The position numbers and the translations under genes were made by a program. A DNA stretch of 64,000 nucleotides from Litoditis marina (taxonomy: Eukaryota; Nematoda; Chromadorea; Rhabditida; Rhabditidae): NCBI GenBank assembly GCA_964036275.1, contig OZ038433.1, positions 34,877,336 through 34,941,335 of the forward strand, read 5' to 3'. The notes under the pieces are model-generated. The model saw only the letters and a program-made list of their open reading frames with translations, had not been told where the DNA came from and did not search any database. Each line of letters begins with the position of its first letter. The stretch's first letter is position 1. Below are positions 1-11,531 of this stretch, one piece after another.

Positions 1-1041
1 GCTCTTGCCGCGCTCAAGAAGAACACTTTGACACCACTCAATCTTCTAGTTCGAAACAGTATAATACTGGATATTTTATAGAACATTGGATACCATGCTC
101 ACGGGAGAATACTAGTTGAAGTTAGAGAAACGATTTTAATTGTAGAGATATCGCATGTTTATTACAATATGAGTTTTTACAGACGAAAGAACGGTTCATT
201 TTTTTTTCTGAATATGTTGTTGTGATACTTTTTTCAAGTTACCGTGTAGTTTTGAGGCATTACGGGCTTTCAGTTAGTGGGGTCTGGGTGTTTGAACGGC
301 TATGATAGATCGCGTCATTCAAAACATCACATCAGAAATAAAAACACGATTTTCTTTTATCATTCTCCGTAAGATATGAGATAGTTTTCTAGCATTACTG
401 TGCTCGAAACGAACGGAAATCGCGTAATTGTTCTCATGTCGTGCTCTATTCGGTTTATCGGTCGTTTCCAACCCTTTCATAACCAAAAATACTGTTCTCA
501 TTTTGCACTTCTGGCTTAATACGAATGCACTAAAAAAAATTTGATAAGCCTTCCGTTTAACTTTTTCGGCAATGCCTTAGGCTTAGGCGACATGGTGTCA
601 AGCTCATCACTTATCATTTCCATGTGAGAAGGGGAAGGGTGGGAGGGAGATGAAGGAAAAAAAGAGAAAGAGAGAGAGAGAGAGCACAGCGTTCCAGCAT
701 AGATTAGTCTAACTGGCACTTCTCAAAAATCTGTCGATCTCTTCGATTTGTTCCAATGGGTTTGTCTTTGTCTTCTTACATTCGTTCGCTATTCATTATA
801 TTTGATCGCACTCTACATGTTCTTCGTTTTCACCTCCCACAGGTTAGATTGGGGTGTTGAATAAGCCTGTAAGAAACATGATTAATACCATGAGAAAGCA
901 TTGCAGAATCGTCTGCTTGTTTTGCATATTGTTTTGTGTACCTTACGCGAAAAGTAAGGACGTTTCGACTTGTCTCTACTTTTTGGCTGTGTAAATATCG
1001 TTCGAACCTTTTGGCGTGTGCAAAATGCGTTTGTTTTCAGA
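1..1041. other. Upstream region of the elongase gene, no supported gene
   Basis: No convincing exon is visible. A frame open from base 1 to a TAG at 79-81 could be the tail of a gene lying to the left, but nothing identifies it. A GA microsatellite lies at about 664-685. The end of this stretch (about 1031-1040) is a pyrimidine-rich TTTTCAG followed one base later by the elongase ATG, which fits a spliced-leader acceptor. Confidence 0.5.
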
Positions 1042-4000
1042 ATGTCTTCTTCAGTAGCATCATTTAATGATGTCTTCTCCGGTTCTTGGGACCTAGCCAA
1101 GACCGATTCCTATATGTCGTATTTTATTCCGTTGTCCTATAAGGTGAGCGGAATATTCATGGTATTAAAAGCGGAAAAATTACAGTCGAACGAAACGAAA
1201 CTAATTTTCAAATTGAAACTGAGTTATTTTTCGTTTCAGGTGTTTTTAAGATCAGTACTGTAGGCTTTCTAGTTTGGATCAAAGTCTTTAGAAGGCGAAA
1301 ATGTCTTGCTTCGAAACCTGTTTATACCAAACTACTAACTACAAAAACGTATCACTTCAGATCGCCGTAGCCTATCTTCTCTTCATTTATCTGGGACAAA
1401 AGTTCATGAAGAACATGAAGGCCTTCGAGTTGGACCGAACTCTGGCCATCTGGAATTTCTCCTTCTCTCTGTTCTCTGGCATCGCCGCTTACAACCTGGT
1501 ACCAGAACTCGTTTCGGTATTTGCCAAGGATGGATTTGTTGGTGAGTAATCTATTCAAAAAAGAGTAACTCGAGGAAGAATCACCAACACAATACTTACG
1601 AGAAATAATACCTTTGGCTTTCCATCCATAAAAAATGAAATATGTGTGTGCGGCCTGTTTCATACGTTTGTCACTTTGTTGTCATTCATTCATTCACAAT
1701 TAAATATACACAGTCACGTGGAACTTGTTAAACACAGCAGAAATCAGAAACGTGCAATGACCGCTGTGCACTTTGCCTCATTGGAATGCTAACTTAACGT
1801 GACTATTCAATCGACTTCTAGTATAGTACCCATCGTACATATTCAGAATATGTTCAACAAGGTGTACTTTTCCAGGTTCTTATTGTAACAACCACACCTA
1901 CTATACGAACCCTATCACTGGTTTCTGGGGTTGGATGTTCGTCATGTCGAAAGCACCGGAACTAGGAGACACCGCCTTCCTTGTGCTCAGGTATAGTCTA
2001 GTTCATTTTCTCGTCCGCTCCTACCGTAACAAACTGAAATTTCTTATGAGACTTCATCATTGAAAACTTTGCCATGTGGAAAAACTTACTTCTAAATTGG
2101 TACGTGGGACTACGTCTAATAACAAATGGCACTAAATTCTTTTTCAAAGATTCATAATATGCTTTCGCTTCAGTTGTTGCACGAAATATTTAAAAAAGTA
2201 ATAATGATGAAAATTGAAGTCGAAACTCACAATGGTTCTCCTGAACACTGATATGAAAATTGATTGTTACCGAAGGTGTATGTTTCCAGAAAACGACCAG
2301 TAATCTTCATGCACTGGTACCATCATGCTATGACCTTTGTCTATGCCCAGTTGACCTACAGCGAGCATCAGGCTTGGGCTCGTTGGTCTCTTGCTCTCAA
2401 CCTCATTGTTCACACTATCATGTACTTGTGAGTCCTACTTCACGTCACATAGAGTTATATATAATCCTTTTCAATCCTACTGAGACTCATACAGTAAGAT
2501 TACAAAACTTCAAGCCTGTTTCAGTGACGTGAACATTATCAAAATTGTTCACAATTTCTGCATTCGAATCTAATCACCTCTAAGAAAAAGTGTTCGAACT
2601 ATCTTTTGATAGAGTAGAAGTTTTCATTAGAAATGAACGATTGGAAAGTTCGAGAGTGTACTGTAGGAGTCTCAGTAGGAGAGATGGCGACTATACAAAC
2701 CACAAACATCGCTCAAAGAACAGCGGAAGACAACGAAAAGTGCTGTTGTGACCTGCTGTTTGTAATTTTATCCTCCTATAGTTTAGTCCGAATATGAAAA
2801 TTTCAACCACAACTGATTTATAATAAATAATAAATAAATACACAACTGATTTGTAGTTTGTTTGGGAAGAGCCGGTCCGGGAAGATGTTTGTCTTAGCCA
2901 ATACATGGTCAATGGTCATATTAATGAACGTGAGATTCAGTGTAATCCAAAATGGGCACAATTTATGCTGTATGCAAACGTTTTCCGTGAATATATAAGA
3001 CGACGCAAGATAAAAATATGGCAAAATCTCCTGAAAACGCTCAAACCTCGATTTTTTGGACTTTTGAAATATGCGCGAACCATCTTCGCCTTAATTGACA
3101 TGAAATTACAAAAGCAAACAAAAAACAGGTTTCAGAAATATTTATATATTTGTACTTGCCCGAAATACACACAAATTTCAAAATAATGCTCAACGAGATC
3201 ATGGCCATTGGAAATAGGATGCGAGACCACATCTGGATGATCCAGAACTGGGCTTTGTAGAAAGCCCGAGTCCCCGAGTTTGAATGAGGAACACTGGGGC
3301 AACCCAAATTTGGATCATCCAAGAATGGGCCAGCGACCAAAAACAAGTGAAAATTGATATTACGCCATATTTCAGACCAAAATACAAATTATAAAAAAAC
3401 GGTCGCAATGAAAATCTTCAACTACACAAAATATTTCCGGCATCACTTTACATTAACCCTTCACCCCACATAGTCTTTTCAAGAAAACATTGAAGTAGTA
3501 TACTTCTTTCAGAAAGGGGAAGGACTGTTTCAGCGACGTACCTCACATAAATGAAATAACGAGCTAGAGAGAAGACAAAAAAAAGGGTCCCACAAAAAAA
3601 ACTAGTGCGAGTGCGAGAAACTACAGACACATAAAAATACGTAACGATGTTACATTAAATGAGGTTCTACAATCCCAGTTCTTACAATTTGTGTTTTAAT
3701 TTCAACCAACGAAATTATGTCTAAAGTTCAAATTGAAACACACGTTGTTTGAAATAATCCGTTCAACATGGTCACGTTCCACTTTCAAGCACGGGCGTGA
3801 CAAAAACATACATTTTGAAAATTACTATTATACCAAGGTGCATATGTGAGGCGACTTTGTTGTCCACACAAACTGAATGCAAATCAGAAACGCAGGAATT
3901 AATGCAATTTCATCTGTGTAACCATTAACCAAGCTAGAAAACAGGATGCTTAATTGGGTTTTCACCGGCTAAGTGCGACTATTGCTGAAGTAGAAATAGT

Positions 4001-7000
4001 TACGATTATAACTTATAACAAAACCGGGTGATTGAATGAGGCATCCAACAAAGTCGCCTCATATTTGACAAGGTGGGTTTAATCGACAGCCGGGTGGAAA
4101 CTCTATAAACACCACATGCAAGATAAACTTAGATAGAAAACCTTCTCAAGTTGAAAATCCTTGTCCATTTCCATTTTGCTCAGAGAGTGATATCCGAGGC
4201 ACACAGAATTCGAAAGCCAAATGTCGTCCTCTCCAGCCGTGCGTGGAATGCATTCATTGAATACAACAAACTGCAAAAAAATAATTTAGAAGATAGTGTA
4301 GAACCAAACAGCAACTTCCAGCTAGCTGACAGCACAAATGTTGTATTTGAGTGGGATATTCGAGCAGCAAAAACTATAAAATAATGAGAGTCGCATAAGA
4401 ATAATTGTTGCGAGTTGTTTAGTTCGAATCTAAGTTGAATTGAAACTTTGAAAAATATTCTGACAAACATAAAATAGTGAATACGATACACAATACACCA
4501 AAATTACCGACCAGGCTTTTTCTTGAAAGACATAAAACTAAAAAGTAAGCTTTTTTACCTCACATTTCCCAATATTGGTATGTCCTTCCTAACCGACAAC
4601 TGACAATAGATCGGAACAGAACCTTACCTGAAATGAAATGTAAAAAGCTAAAAAAAATTGAACAAAACAGAATCATTCGACACGAAAAGACAGAGAGCGA
4701 TAACATACACACGAAAAAACGACACCAATGAGGTTTAATGACGTTAACGAACTAGGGAATTGAAAACATTTAGAATAGACTGTAAAATAATAATAACAAT
4801 GAAAATTTTAAGCAGCTTTTGCTCACTGGATGGCGGCCGTCCAAAATTTAAAAACGAGCCGCAGCGCGACCGCGCCGCGTTTATCGTCAACAGTAGCCCG
4901 CTGCGATTTGAAATTTTTCGTTCGACTTTTCTGAATTTTGTGTTTTTTATTATTTCTATGTTTATTTTTTCACTTGTTTGCCGATTTTGTGGTAATTCAA
5001 GTGTTTTGCAGGGTACTGTAACGTGTGTGGAGCTGGCCTCAATCGCGAAGTACTCCTTTTTTCTTTAATAAAAGTGAGTATCCCTTTGATTCTTCATTAA
5101 AAAAATTGTTACAAAAGCATTGTAGGCCATGTGAAGTGACTACTTGTTCGAAAGTTAGCCGTTTTTAGTGGTGGTATGGCTAGTAGAATTCCATTTTGGA
5201 ACTTCATTTTGTAGGAACCGCGAATTTCGTTAACCCTGCCACTTAACCGTTAACCCGGTTACTGTTAATCATCTGTCATTCATGGAATTAGATCATGTTT
5301 CAAGTTTAATATTATCAGCGAATGCAAAAGTCACTATTGGCGTAAAATTGTCTACGCTCGCTTGGAATTCGTTTATCTCATATTCTGTTCTACTCAGAAA
5401 CACTTGTTTGCTATATAAATTCACTTCCCGAATCTCACTAGCACATTAGCGTCAGGTTATTTCTACTAGCCGGGTTTGGGTTTAGACAATGTACAATGTA
5501 GCTAGCATTACAACGTTCTGACAGTAATCTGTTTTTGCAGTGCGTTATTTATTATTATTTTTTTTTCAGGATCAGGCGTCGTTTGTCTTTCCGTTCGTGA
5601 CATCGTCCGAATTGATACGCACGGCAAGAAAAGGTCGATTTCTCTGGCGGATATTCTCCTCTTCCTCTCATGTGACGTTGAATAGGAACTGTGTGACTGT
5701 ATGAGAAGTAAGGTGTTGTTATCATTTGTAAAAGGTTTTTGTGGGGTAGAGGGAAAACGTACGATAATCTCAAGTAAACAAAGTGCAGTAGAGAGCATCA
5801 TAACCTTTTTGAATAATAATAATTGTTTACTTGAGATTATCGTTTTTTGGCTAATAAAACACCGAAACGATCGAACAAGTTCTTTTTTCTTCACCTAGAA
5901 TATCATGTTGTCATGGACCAGTAAAGTTCGACTATTTGACAAATGTGTCTGGTTTTAGATGTAAGCACGTGAAAATTATTTTTTTCGGCAAAAAAGTGGC
6001 CCGTTTTTCAATTTTTCCTGGCTGTTCGGACAACTTTACTGGGGTATGCATTTTGTACGTGTACTATTGTCATTTTTGTCATAGGTGCAAGGGTGTGTAA
6101 GTTGATCCAATCTTTTGAACCTCTAATATCCCACCTATGACAGTTGACAGTTATCCTACTGTAAAATATCACTTAAAATAGGTTTTGTCTAGCGTATCAT
6201 GTTTTCACTTTCCCTAGAAACCCTCTACAAGACTAAGTTATTTTGGAAGTTGTTGCTTATAATCATCCTGCACATTTTCTTCCTTGATCATGATGTTATT
6301 TCATTATATTCCAATTAGTCTCTTTGCGTTCAAAAACGAACGGTTTGTTCGAAATGGGCAAACGGCTCGTTTCTGGATCATCCAAAAATGGCCATGTCCT
6401 TGTGATATAGCCGACATCGAGGGTGTCGCTGATTTTTCATGACCCTGCCTTATTTTGGATCATCCAACTTTGGTCTTCTCATTCACAATATTATTTGATG
6501 TCTTGATTTTGATGGAATAAAATAATTGTTATTATATTTGACTTCGAGATTTCTTGTGAAAGTCTTATGCCCCATTTATGGCGAAAATTCAAATTTTGAG
6601 TAAGAAATTGAAAAAACATGAAAATGGACCGAATATGAGCATTTTAACTCATTTTAGTGAATTCTGCCAGATTTTTATCCTGCCTCGTCTTATATGCTTC
6701 TAGTAAACAGTCATTGTTCTATATGGAAGAGGGACCAAGATCAACTTCTGTCAAAGATCTGTGACATGTATGATGATCACCGCCTCGTAACGAAGCGAGA
6801 TGAACTAATATACATGTAAATCAAAAAATGTGTTCCAGCTACTTCGGCGTGCGAGCCATGAAGGTTCAGACCCCGAAGATCGTCGCGAAGTTCATCACCA
6901 CCATCCAATTGGTTCAATTCGTCATCAGTTGCTACATTTTCGGCCATCTGGTCTACATCAAGTCAATGAACACTATTCCTGACTGCTCCGTGAGGTGAGT

Positions 7001-7388
7001 ACTTCATTACGGGCTATAAAAAGTGACCAAATGTTTGTTGTAGTTTGATCTAGGTCCCAATTACCGCATTTCGGCCGAAAAACTATTAGTGATGTAGTTT
7101 GATCTCGGTCTATAAGTTCCGTATTTCGACCTAGAAAGAGCGAGATCAAACTACAAACATCACCTTTCCACTCGGACAGATGTCACGTCGTTCTTGTAAG
7201 TTCTTGAGCCAAGAATTTGAGCTCTGATCCATCGAACTATGTTCACCTTGCCATCGTCATTTACCCGTATTTTCAGCTGGAACGTTCTGTCAATCGGAGG
7301 CCTAATGTACCTGAGTTATCTATATTTGTTCGCACAATTCTTCCACAACGCCTACATCAAGAAGAGATCTCCTACCAAGAAAGATTAA
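1042..7388 (+). CDS. ELO-family very-long-chain fatty-acid elongase
   Basis: Exons 1042-1143, 1361-1541, 1876-1990, 2290-2427, 6839-6994 and 7277-7388 join to 804 bases (267 aa), usual for the family. ELO proteins are multi-pass ER membrane condensing enzymes that add a two-carbon unit from malonyl-CoA to an acyl-CoA. Visible family marks are SKAPELGDT (exon 3), FLVLRKRP across the exon 3/4 joint, the catalytic histidine box HWYHH (residues 141-145), and the later RYxxxxN-like LALNLIVHTIMYLYF and TTIQLVQF segments. SKAPELGDT resembles the ELOVL3/6 type more than the ELOVL4/7 type; which C. elegans elo gene is the orthologue cannot be decided here. The C-terminus is lysine-rich (KKRSPTKKD). 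The start sits one base after TTTTCAG, suggesting trans-splicing. Intron 4 (2428-6838) is unusually long and full of repeats. Confidence 0.95.
3841..4067. mobile_element. hAT-like MITE in elongase intron 4
   Basis: The ends are inverted: CATATGTGAGGCGAC on the left, GTCGCCTCATATTTG on the right. The flanks are CCAAGGTG (3833-3840) and ACAAGGTG (4068-4075), a 7/8 match consistent with an 8 bp target-site duplication. It is 227 bp long with no coding capacity. An 8 bp duplication and CA.. termini are typical of hAT elements; the family assignment is inferred. Confidence 0.7.
5761..5843. repeat. 21 bp perfect inverted repeat
   Basis: Arms at 5761-5781 (ACGATAATCTCAAGTAAACAA) and its exact reverse complement at 5823-5843 are separated by 41 bp. 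The arms could fold as a hairpin in the elongase pre-mRNA. No target-site duplication is evident. Confidence 0.8.
7037..7162. repeat. Hairpin repeat with GTAGTTTGATC arms
   Basis: It lies in the last elongase intron. A GATGTAGTTTGATCTCG arm (7091-7107) is complementary to CGAGATCAAACTAC...CATC at 7141-7162, and another GTAGTTTGATC lies at about 7041. The same word recurs elsewhere in the window (near 37346, 40530, 46372 and 56622), so this is a dispersed element. Confidence 0.6.
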
Positions 7389-7613
7389 ACAAGATCACTT
7401 TCGATCACCATAATAAATTTTCATCGACTTGGCAAAAAGAGTACGGTACACCACAAACAACGACAACACAACAACAACACGAGAGACTAAGAAACATAAC
7501 AAAATCGAATTGGCAAATAAACTCTCAGAATATATGTGGAGCAATATGATGCATTCAAAAACGACAAAATTGTATCCGGGAAGAATCAAGTAGGTAAACC
7601 GACACTAAACTGT

Positions 7614-9643
7614 TTAAGCAACTTCGTTTTCACTGCACAGCATGTTGGGAATTCCATCCTGAAAATGAAATTGTTCAGGGTTCAGTCGTTCAGGGTTCAG
7701 GGACACATATAGTGATTCAAAGAGAGAATAAATCGACTGTTCTGGTTGAAAATTGGGAATAAAAAGAGTCACGATTGCTCAAATTTTCCTAAAAATAATG
7801 TGATGTGAAATATAATGGAGTTTGAACAAAGTGTATCATGCCCGTGTTTTCTTATCGGAGAACTCATTTTAGAACTTGATCGATAACAGAATCTCAAGAC
7901 TTAGATGTTCGACCTTTCGACCCGAATTTTCATTACGGAAACATCGACCCTTTTTAGGTTGGTAGGTTTTGCAGCCCCAGTGAAAGGAAATGTATTCACC
8001 AGGCTATAGTGAGCACGGAGCACCGAACACAAAAACATGGCGACCTCGACTTGAGCGTTCTCACTATTTGGCTCAAAACGAAAAACGTCACGTACCTTTA
8101 TAGGGAACACTCTGCCGGTGTCAGGACACTCCAACTCGCCATCAATCACCTCGATACAGAACAGCACTCTATGAAGCTGAAATTAGGATAAAATAATGAC
8201 AAACACCGACAGTTCACAAATACATCGTATTCAACTCTCGCTTATTTGAACATTCAGAAGGCATTTCACGGTGTTTTTTGGGTTATTTTACAGTACGTGT
8301 GAGCGAAATAAACTTGCAAATCACTACCTATCCCGAACATATTGAATTCAATCAACTACGTCTACTGGTGTAAACTTTCAGGCCAAGTATAGTCATTCAT
8401 AATTACAGATACAACCACATGTAAGAGAACAATTCAAACACAAATATAAAAAAAAGTTTGAATCGAGATATTGATTCTGGACAACTAAAACTCAAACACT
8501 GAAACTGACTTCTTTCAACAGATCCACTGAATAACTTTCAGTGTCCTCGGGAAGACTATCTGGGAGATTTCCAGATTCACCAAGGGCTTCAGCAGCACTT
8601 CTAAGAGCTGCGTAGTCAATCTGAACTCAACAGTTTGTCGATAACCACAGTTGTGATAGAGGAAATACAAATAAGTGAAGTATAACACTATCATTTCACA
8701 ACTGAAATTGGTAGTAACCAACTGAGTTGACTAATTGCGTTTTGCGTTATCCAATTTTCCAAACAATAGAAGCAGTTAAATTTTTTTTTAGTTAGCGGTT
8801 TTTCTAGTATGAGTTCATATTTAGAGATTTAGACGTTCGTGAGTTTCAGAAATTGCTCGAATTTCAGAAAGTAACAATTATATTGCGTAAAAATAATGCC
8901 TGGTTTATCCAAAACATTTAACTTAGCAAGTCTTCGAGACTAGATACGACACCTGCAACTCTACTAAGCATAATCCCAATATTAGGGTGAGATTTGTTTT
9001 CACAATCAACTAACCTTGGCCATCATGGTTTTCACGAACTGATCATTGAAGTCAGGTTCGATTGTTTCCTTCGAACTGCAACGTAGAACCAACGGATAGC
9101 CGACCTTGGCATCCTGAAAAGCATTACATTAAAAACATCTTTATCAACATCACGAAGGGGGAAAACTTGCCACCAAACATACCGCGGCAGCTTCTATTTT
9201 GAGTTCAACAATTATATTCTATGAGTAAAAAAACAGTTTCTCAAAGTACTCTTACTTTGGTCTGTTTGCACCTGATAAACCCAGCCACAGTACCGTTCAA
9301 ATATGGACTCAAATTTGGGTGAAGATTCTCAATTTTCGGCAAATTTCTTCTCGAACCAGTTGGTTCGGTCAAAAAACCGAACCAATTGGGTACAAACCGA
9401 CAGGAAACCGAGCCAAACTACCAACCCCTAACAAACGTTACGTACCAAATTTAGCATTTATCAGTTAAATTGGTTCGGTTCCATCTTTGTCAGCCTGAAT
9501 TTGGTTCGGTTCTGAACGAACCACCTTGTTCGGGAAGAATCGGTAAAATTTTGGTTCGGGATCAATTTTCTCAAGGAAATGAAAATTCAAATACGTACCT
9601 TCAGGAATCGAGAAGACAGGAAGTTGTGCGTGAGAAGCTTCAT
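7614..9643 (-). CDS. TRM112: activator subunit of tRNA/rRNA/protein methyltransferases
   Basis: Exons (in transcript order) 9599-9643, 9015-9113, 8510-8620, 8096-8176 and 7614-7658 total 381 bases, 126 aa; human TRMT112 is 125 aa. The N-terminus MKLLTHNFL, the [14 protein letters not shown] segment, IDYAAL, the [14 protein letters not shown] strand and the C-terminal DGIPNML are the family's conserved landmarks. TRM112 is a small zinc-binding-fold protein that stabilises several SAM-dependent methyltransferases acting on tRNA, 18S rRNA and release factor eRF1. The single CPDTG cysteine and the lack of the yeast zinc cluster resemble animal forms. It converges on the elongase gene: the two stop codons are 225 bp apart. 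Intron 1 carries a GGTTCGGT-rich palindromic repeat. Confidence 0.95.
9300..9560. repeat. GGTTCGG-motif palindromic repeat in TRM112 intron 1
   Basis: The words GGTTCGGT and ACCGAACC recur many times, with a tight hairpin at about 9355-9390 (TTGGTTCGGT against ACCGAACCAA) and further direct copies at 9471-9555. The composition is unlike neighbouring introns. Ends and duplication could not be fixed by eye. Confidence 0.6.
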
Positions 9644-11531
9644 TATAGGTAAACTATATCAAGGCTGTTCTGAAAAACAAAATTTTAATTGAATTATTGA
9701 AGACAAGAAAACTGAACCATGGTCAAAAAAGATATTCAGGTACTGACTTGCATACATACATGATAACTGAACACAACACAAATAATAGTTTGAGTAATTT
9801 AGATGAATTCATTTTTCACACAGAACAATGCCTGTTCATAGCGACAGATACAGAATGAGTTCACGAAAGACAAAAATACAAGAAAGCGGGTACCCTGTGT
9901 TTCCTAATCGAATTCTGCGAAACACAATACCCTACTTGATATTGACAACAAAATTCAATTCATAGTGTCCGCCCCAAGGTTTCTTGTGAGTCAATCATTT
10001 TTGAAAAGTTCTTGTGTAAAAAAGCAGGTCAACAACGAACAACTTTCCCACCAAAAATCAATGAAATGATATGGCTAGAAAGAATTGGTAATGGCAGTTT
10101 TGTAGACATTAATGTTCAGAAATATTGAAAGTTTTCAGAGGACTAGAGTTGAGGAAACCTTGAGAGTATAAGACACCATAATGCGGAGGTTATAAAACCG
10201 TAATATAGTTCTAAACTAATACGAATAAGTAAACCAATGATGCTAGACCAGAACAACCATAACATGAGGTACAGTGGTTAGCTTGAAAATAGTAAAGTGA
10301 TGATGGGTAATTCTAAAACTCAACAACTAATATAAGAATATCATTCAAATATATCCACTCACAGAGAATCTATGGAACCCTAACAATAAAAAAGTAACAC
10401 ATAGCAGAAAGCTCGATAAGATTCATAAATATGAAATAACGTTAATGTATTTCGGAATCACTAGATTATATCGCGTGAAAAAATATAATAAAAGGAAGTA
10501 CTATGAATCTAATGCACTTATTTCACACAGTATTTCTGGAAATCGAAAAATATAAAACTAACATAGGAAATCTGGGACTACAGGTAAACTCGTAGTAAAC
10601 TAGTAGTAGTAGTAAAGGAGGAGTACTCTCGTAGTAGAGTAGGGGTATCCTGGTAGAAAACTAGTAGTAAATACGGACGTCAAATTAAAAAATGCATTTT
10701 GGCAGTCTGAAACTAGTCTTTTTACGTTACATTATCTCCACAGAATTTAAATCACAGTGATTTGTAGGCATTATGAGCACGTAGACAGTTAGTAGTAACT
10801 TACTCGTAGGCTAGTAGTAACTTACTCGTAGGCTAGTAGTAAACTTGTAGTACGCTAACTAGGCAGGACAGTGCTGAACATTCATAATATGGAAAAATTC
10901 ATATCGAATTAGTGTTAATATTGAACGGGCTTAAGTCTAAGATTTTTTGTTAGGGCTCGTGGCGCATTCACGTTATTCCATAGTGAGCGCTGAACAGTGA
11001 AGCGCGCCTGTAATCGTATACGATTATGGCGCGCCCTCAGACATCGGCAGCGTGGCGCAGTGGTAAGTGCCTCGCTTCAAAAGCGAGAGCTCGAGGGTTC
11101 GAGTCCCGGATGGTGCAAAACATGGCAAACAGCAGAGTAATGCGATAGAGGATAACGTAACTACTTATAGAAGATATATGATCCTAAAAAATATTTTTTA
11201 TTTTATTTTATTTTTTATTTTTCAAAATTGACTCTTACCACAGATAAACTAGTAGCTGACTACCATCTCACTAGTAGTTAGGTAGGAGTAGAACTATAGT
11301 TTAACTCCTCCCCTACGCCTACATTACTACAAGAAAACTAGTAGTTTTCTAGTAGTAGAATAGGGGTGTGATAGGAGTTCACTAGTAGTTTACTTGTCGT
11401 TATAGAATCACTGTGTAATGCAATAATCGAATAACCCTAAAGTTAAAAGAAATCATGCTAAAGATAATTCGCACAAAGATGTAATTTAACAACGGAGCAG
11501 TCACATGCGAGTAATTATCAATGGGGCGCAC
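9644..11531. repeat. Gene-free stretch with CTAGTAGT-rich inverted repeats
   Basis: No exon is supported between TRM112 and spat-1. From 10577 to 11398 the words CTAGTAGT, GTAGTAA and ACTAGTAG recur in both orientations, including a 23 bp tandem unit (about 10798-10843). A near-perfect palindrome with GCGCGCC ends and a TACGATTA core lies at 10999-11035. A tRNA-like locus sits inside. Confidence 0.6.
11046..11117 (+). tRNA. tRNA-like sequence or SINE head (anticodon position CAA)
   Basis: Both internal Pol III promoter boxes are intact: A box TGGCGCAGTGG at 11053-11063 and B box GGTTCGAGTCC at 11096-11106. A perfect 5 bp anticodon stem (CTCGC/GCGAG) encloses a 7-base loop with CAA at its centre, which would read Leu UUG codons. 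Against a working tRNA: no long variable arm as tRNA-Leu needs, base 26 missing, only three good T-stem pairs, a mismatched acceptor stem and no nearby T-run. A tRNA-derived SINE or pseudogene is more likely. Confidence 0.5.

Noticed and set aside
1..81. Open frame from the window edge to a TAG as the end of an upstream gene
   Set aside because: Only 26 codons, no recognisable motif, and another frame is open longer; no splice evidence.
4151..4384. Possible nested gene in elongase intron 4
   Set aside because: The frame starts at a non-ATG codon, is only 77 codons long and lies among repeats.
10560..11400. CRISPR-like array from the regularly recurring CTAGTAGT words
   Set aside because: The words are too short, occur in both orientations, have irregular spacing, and the genome is eukaryotic.
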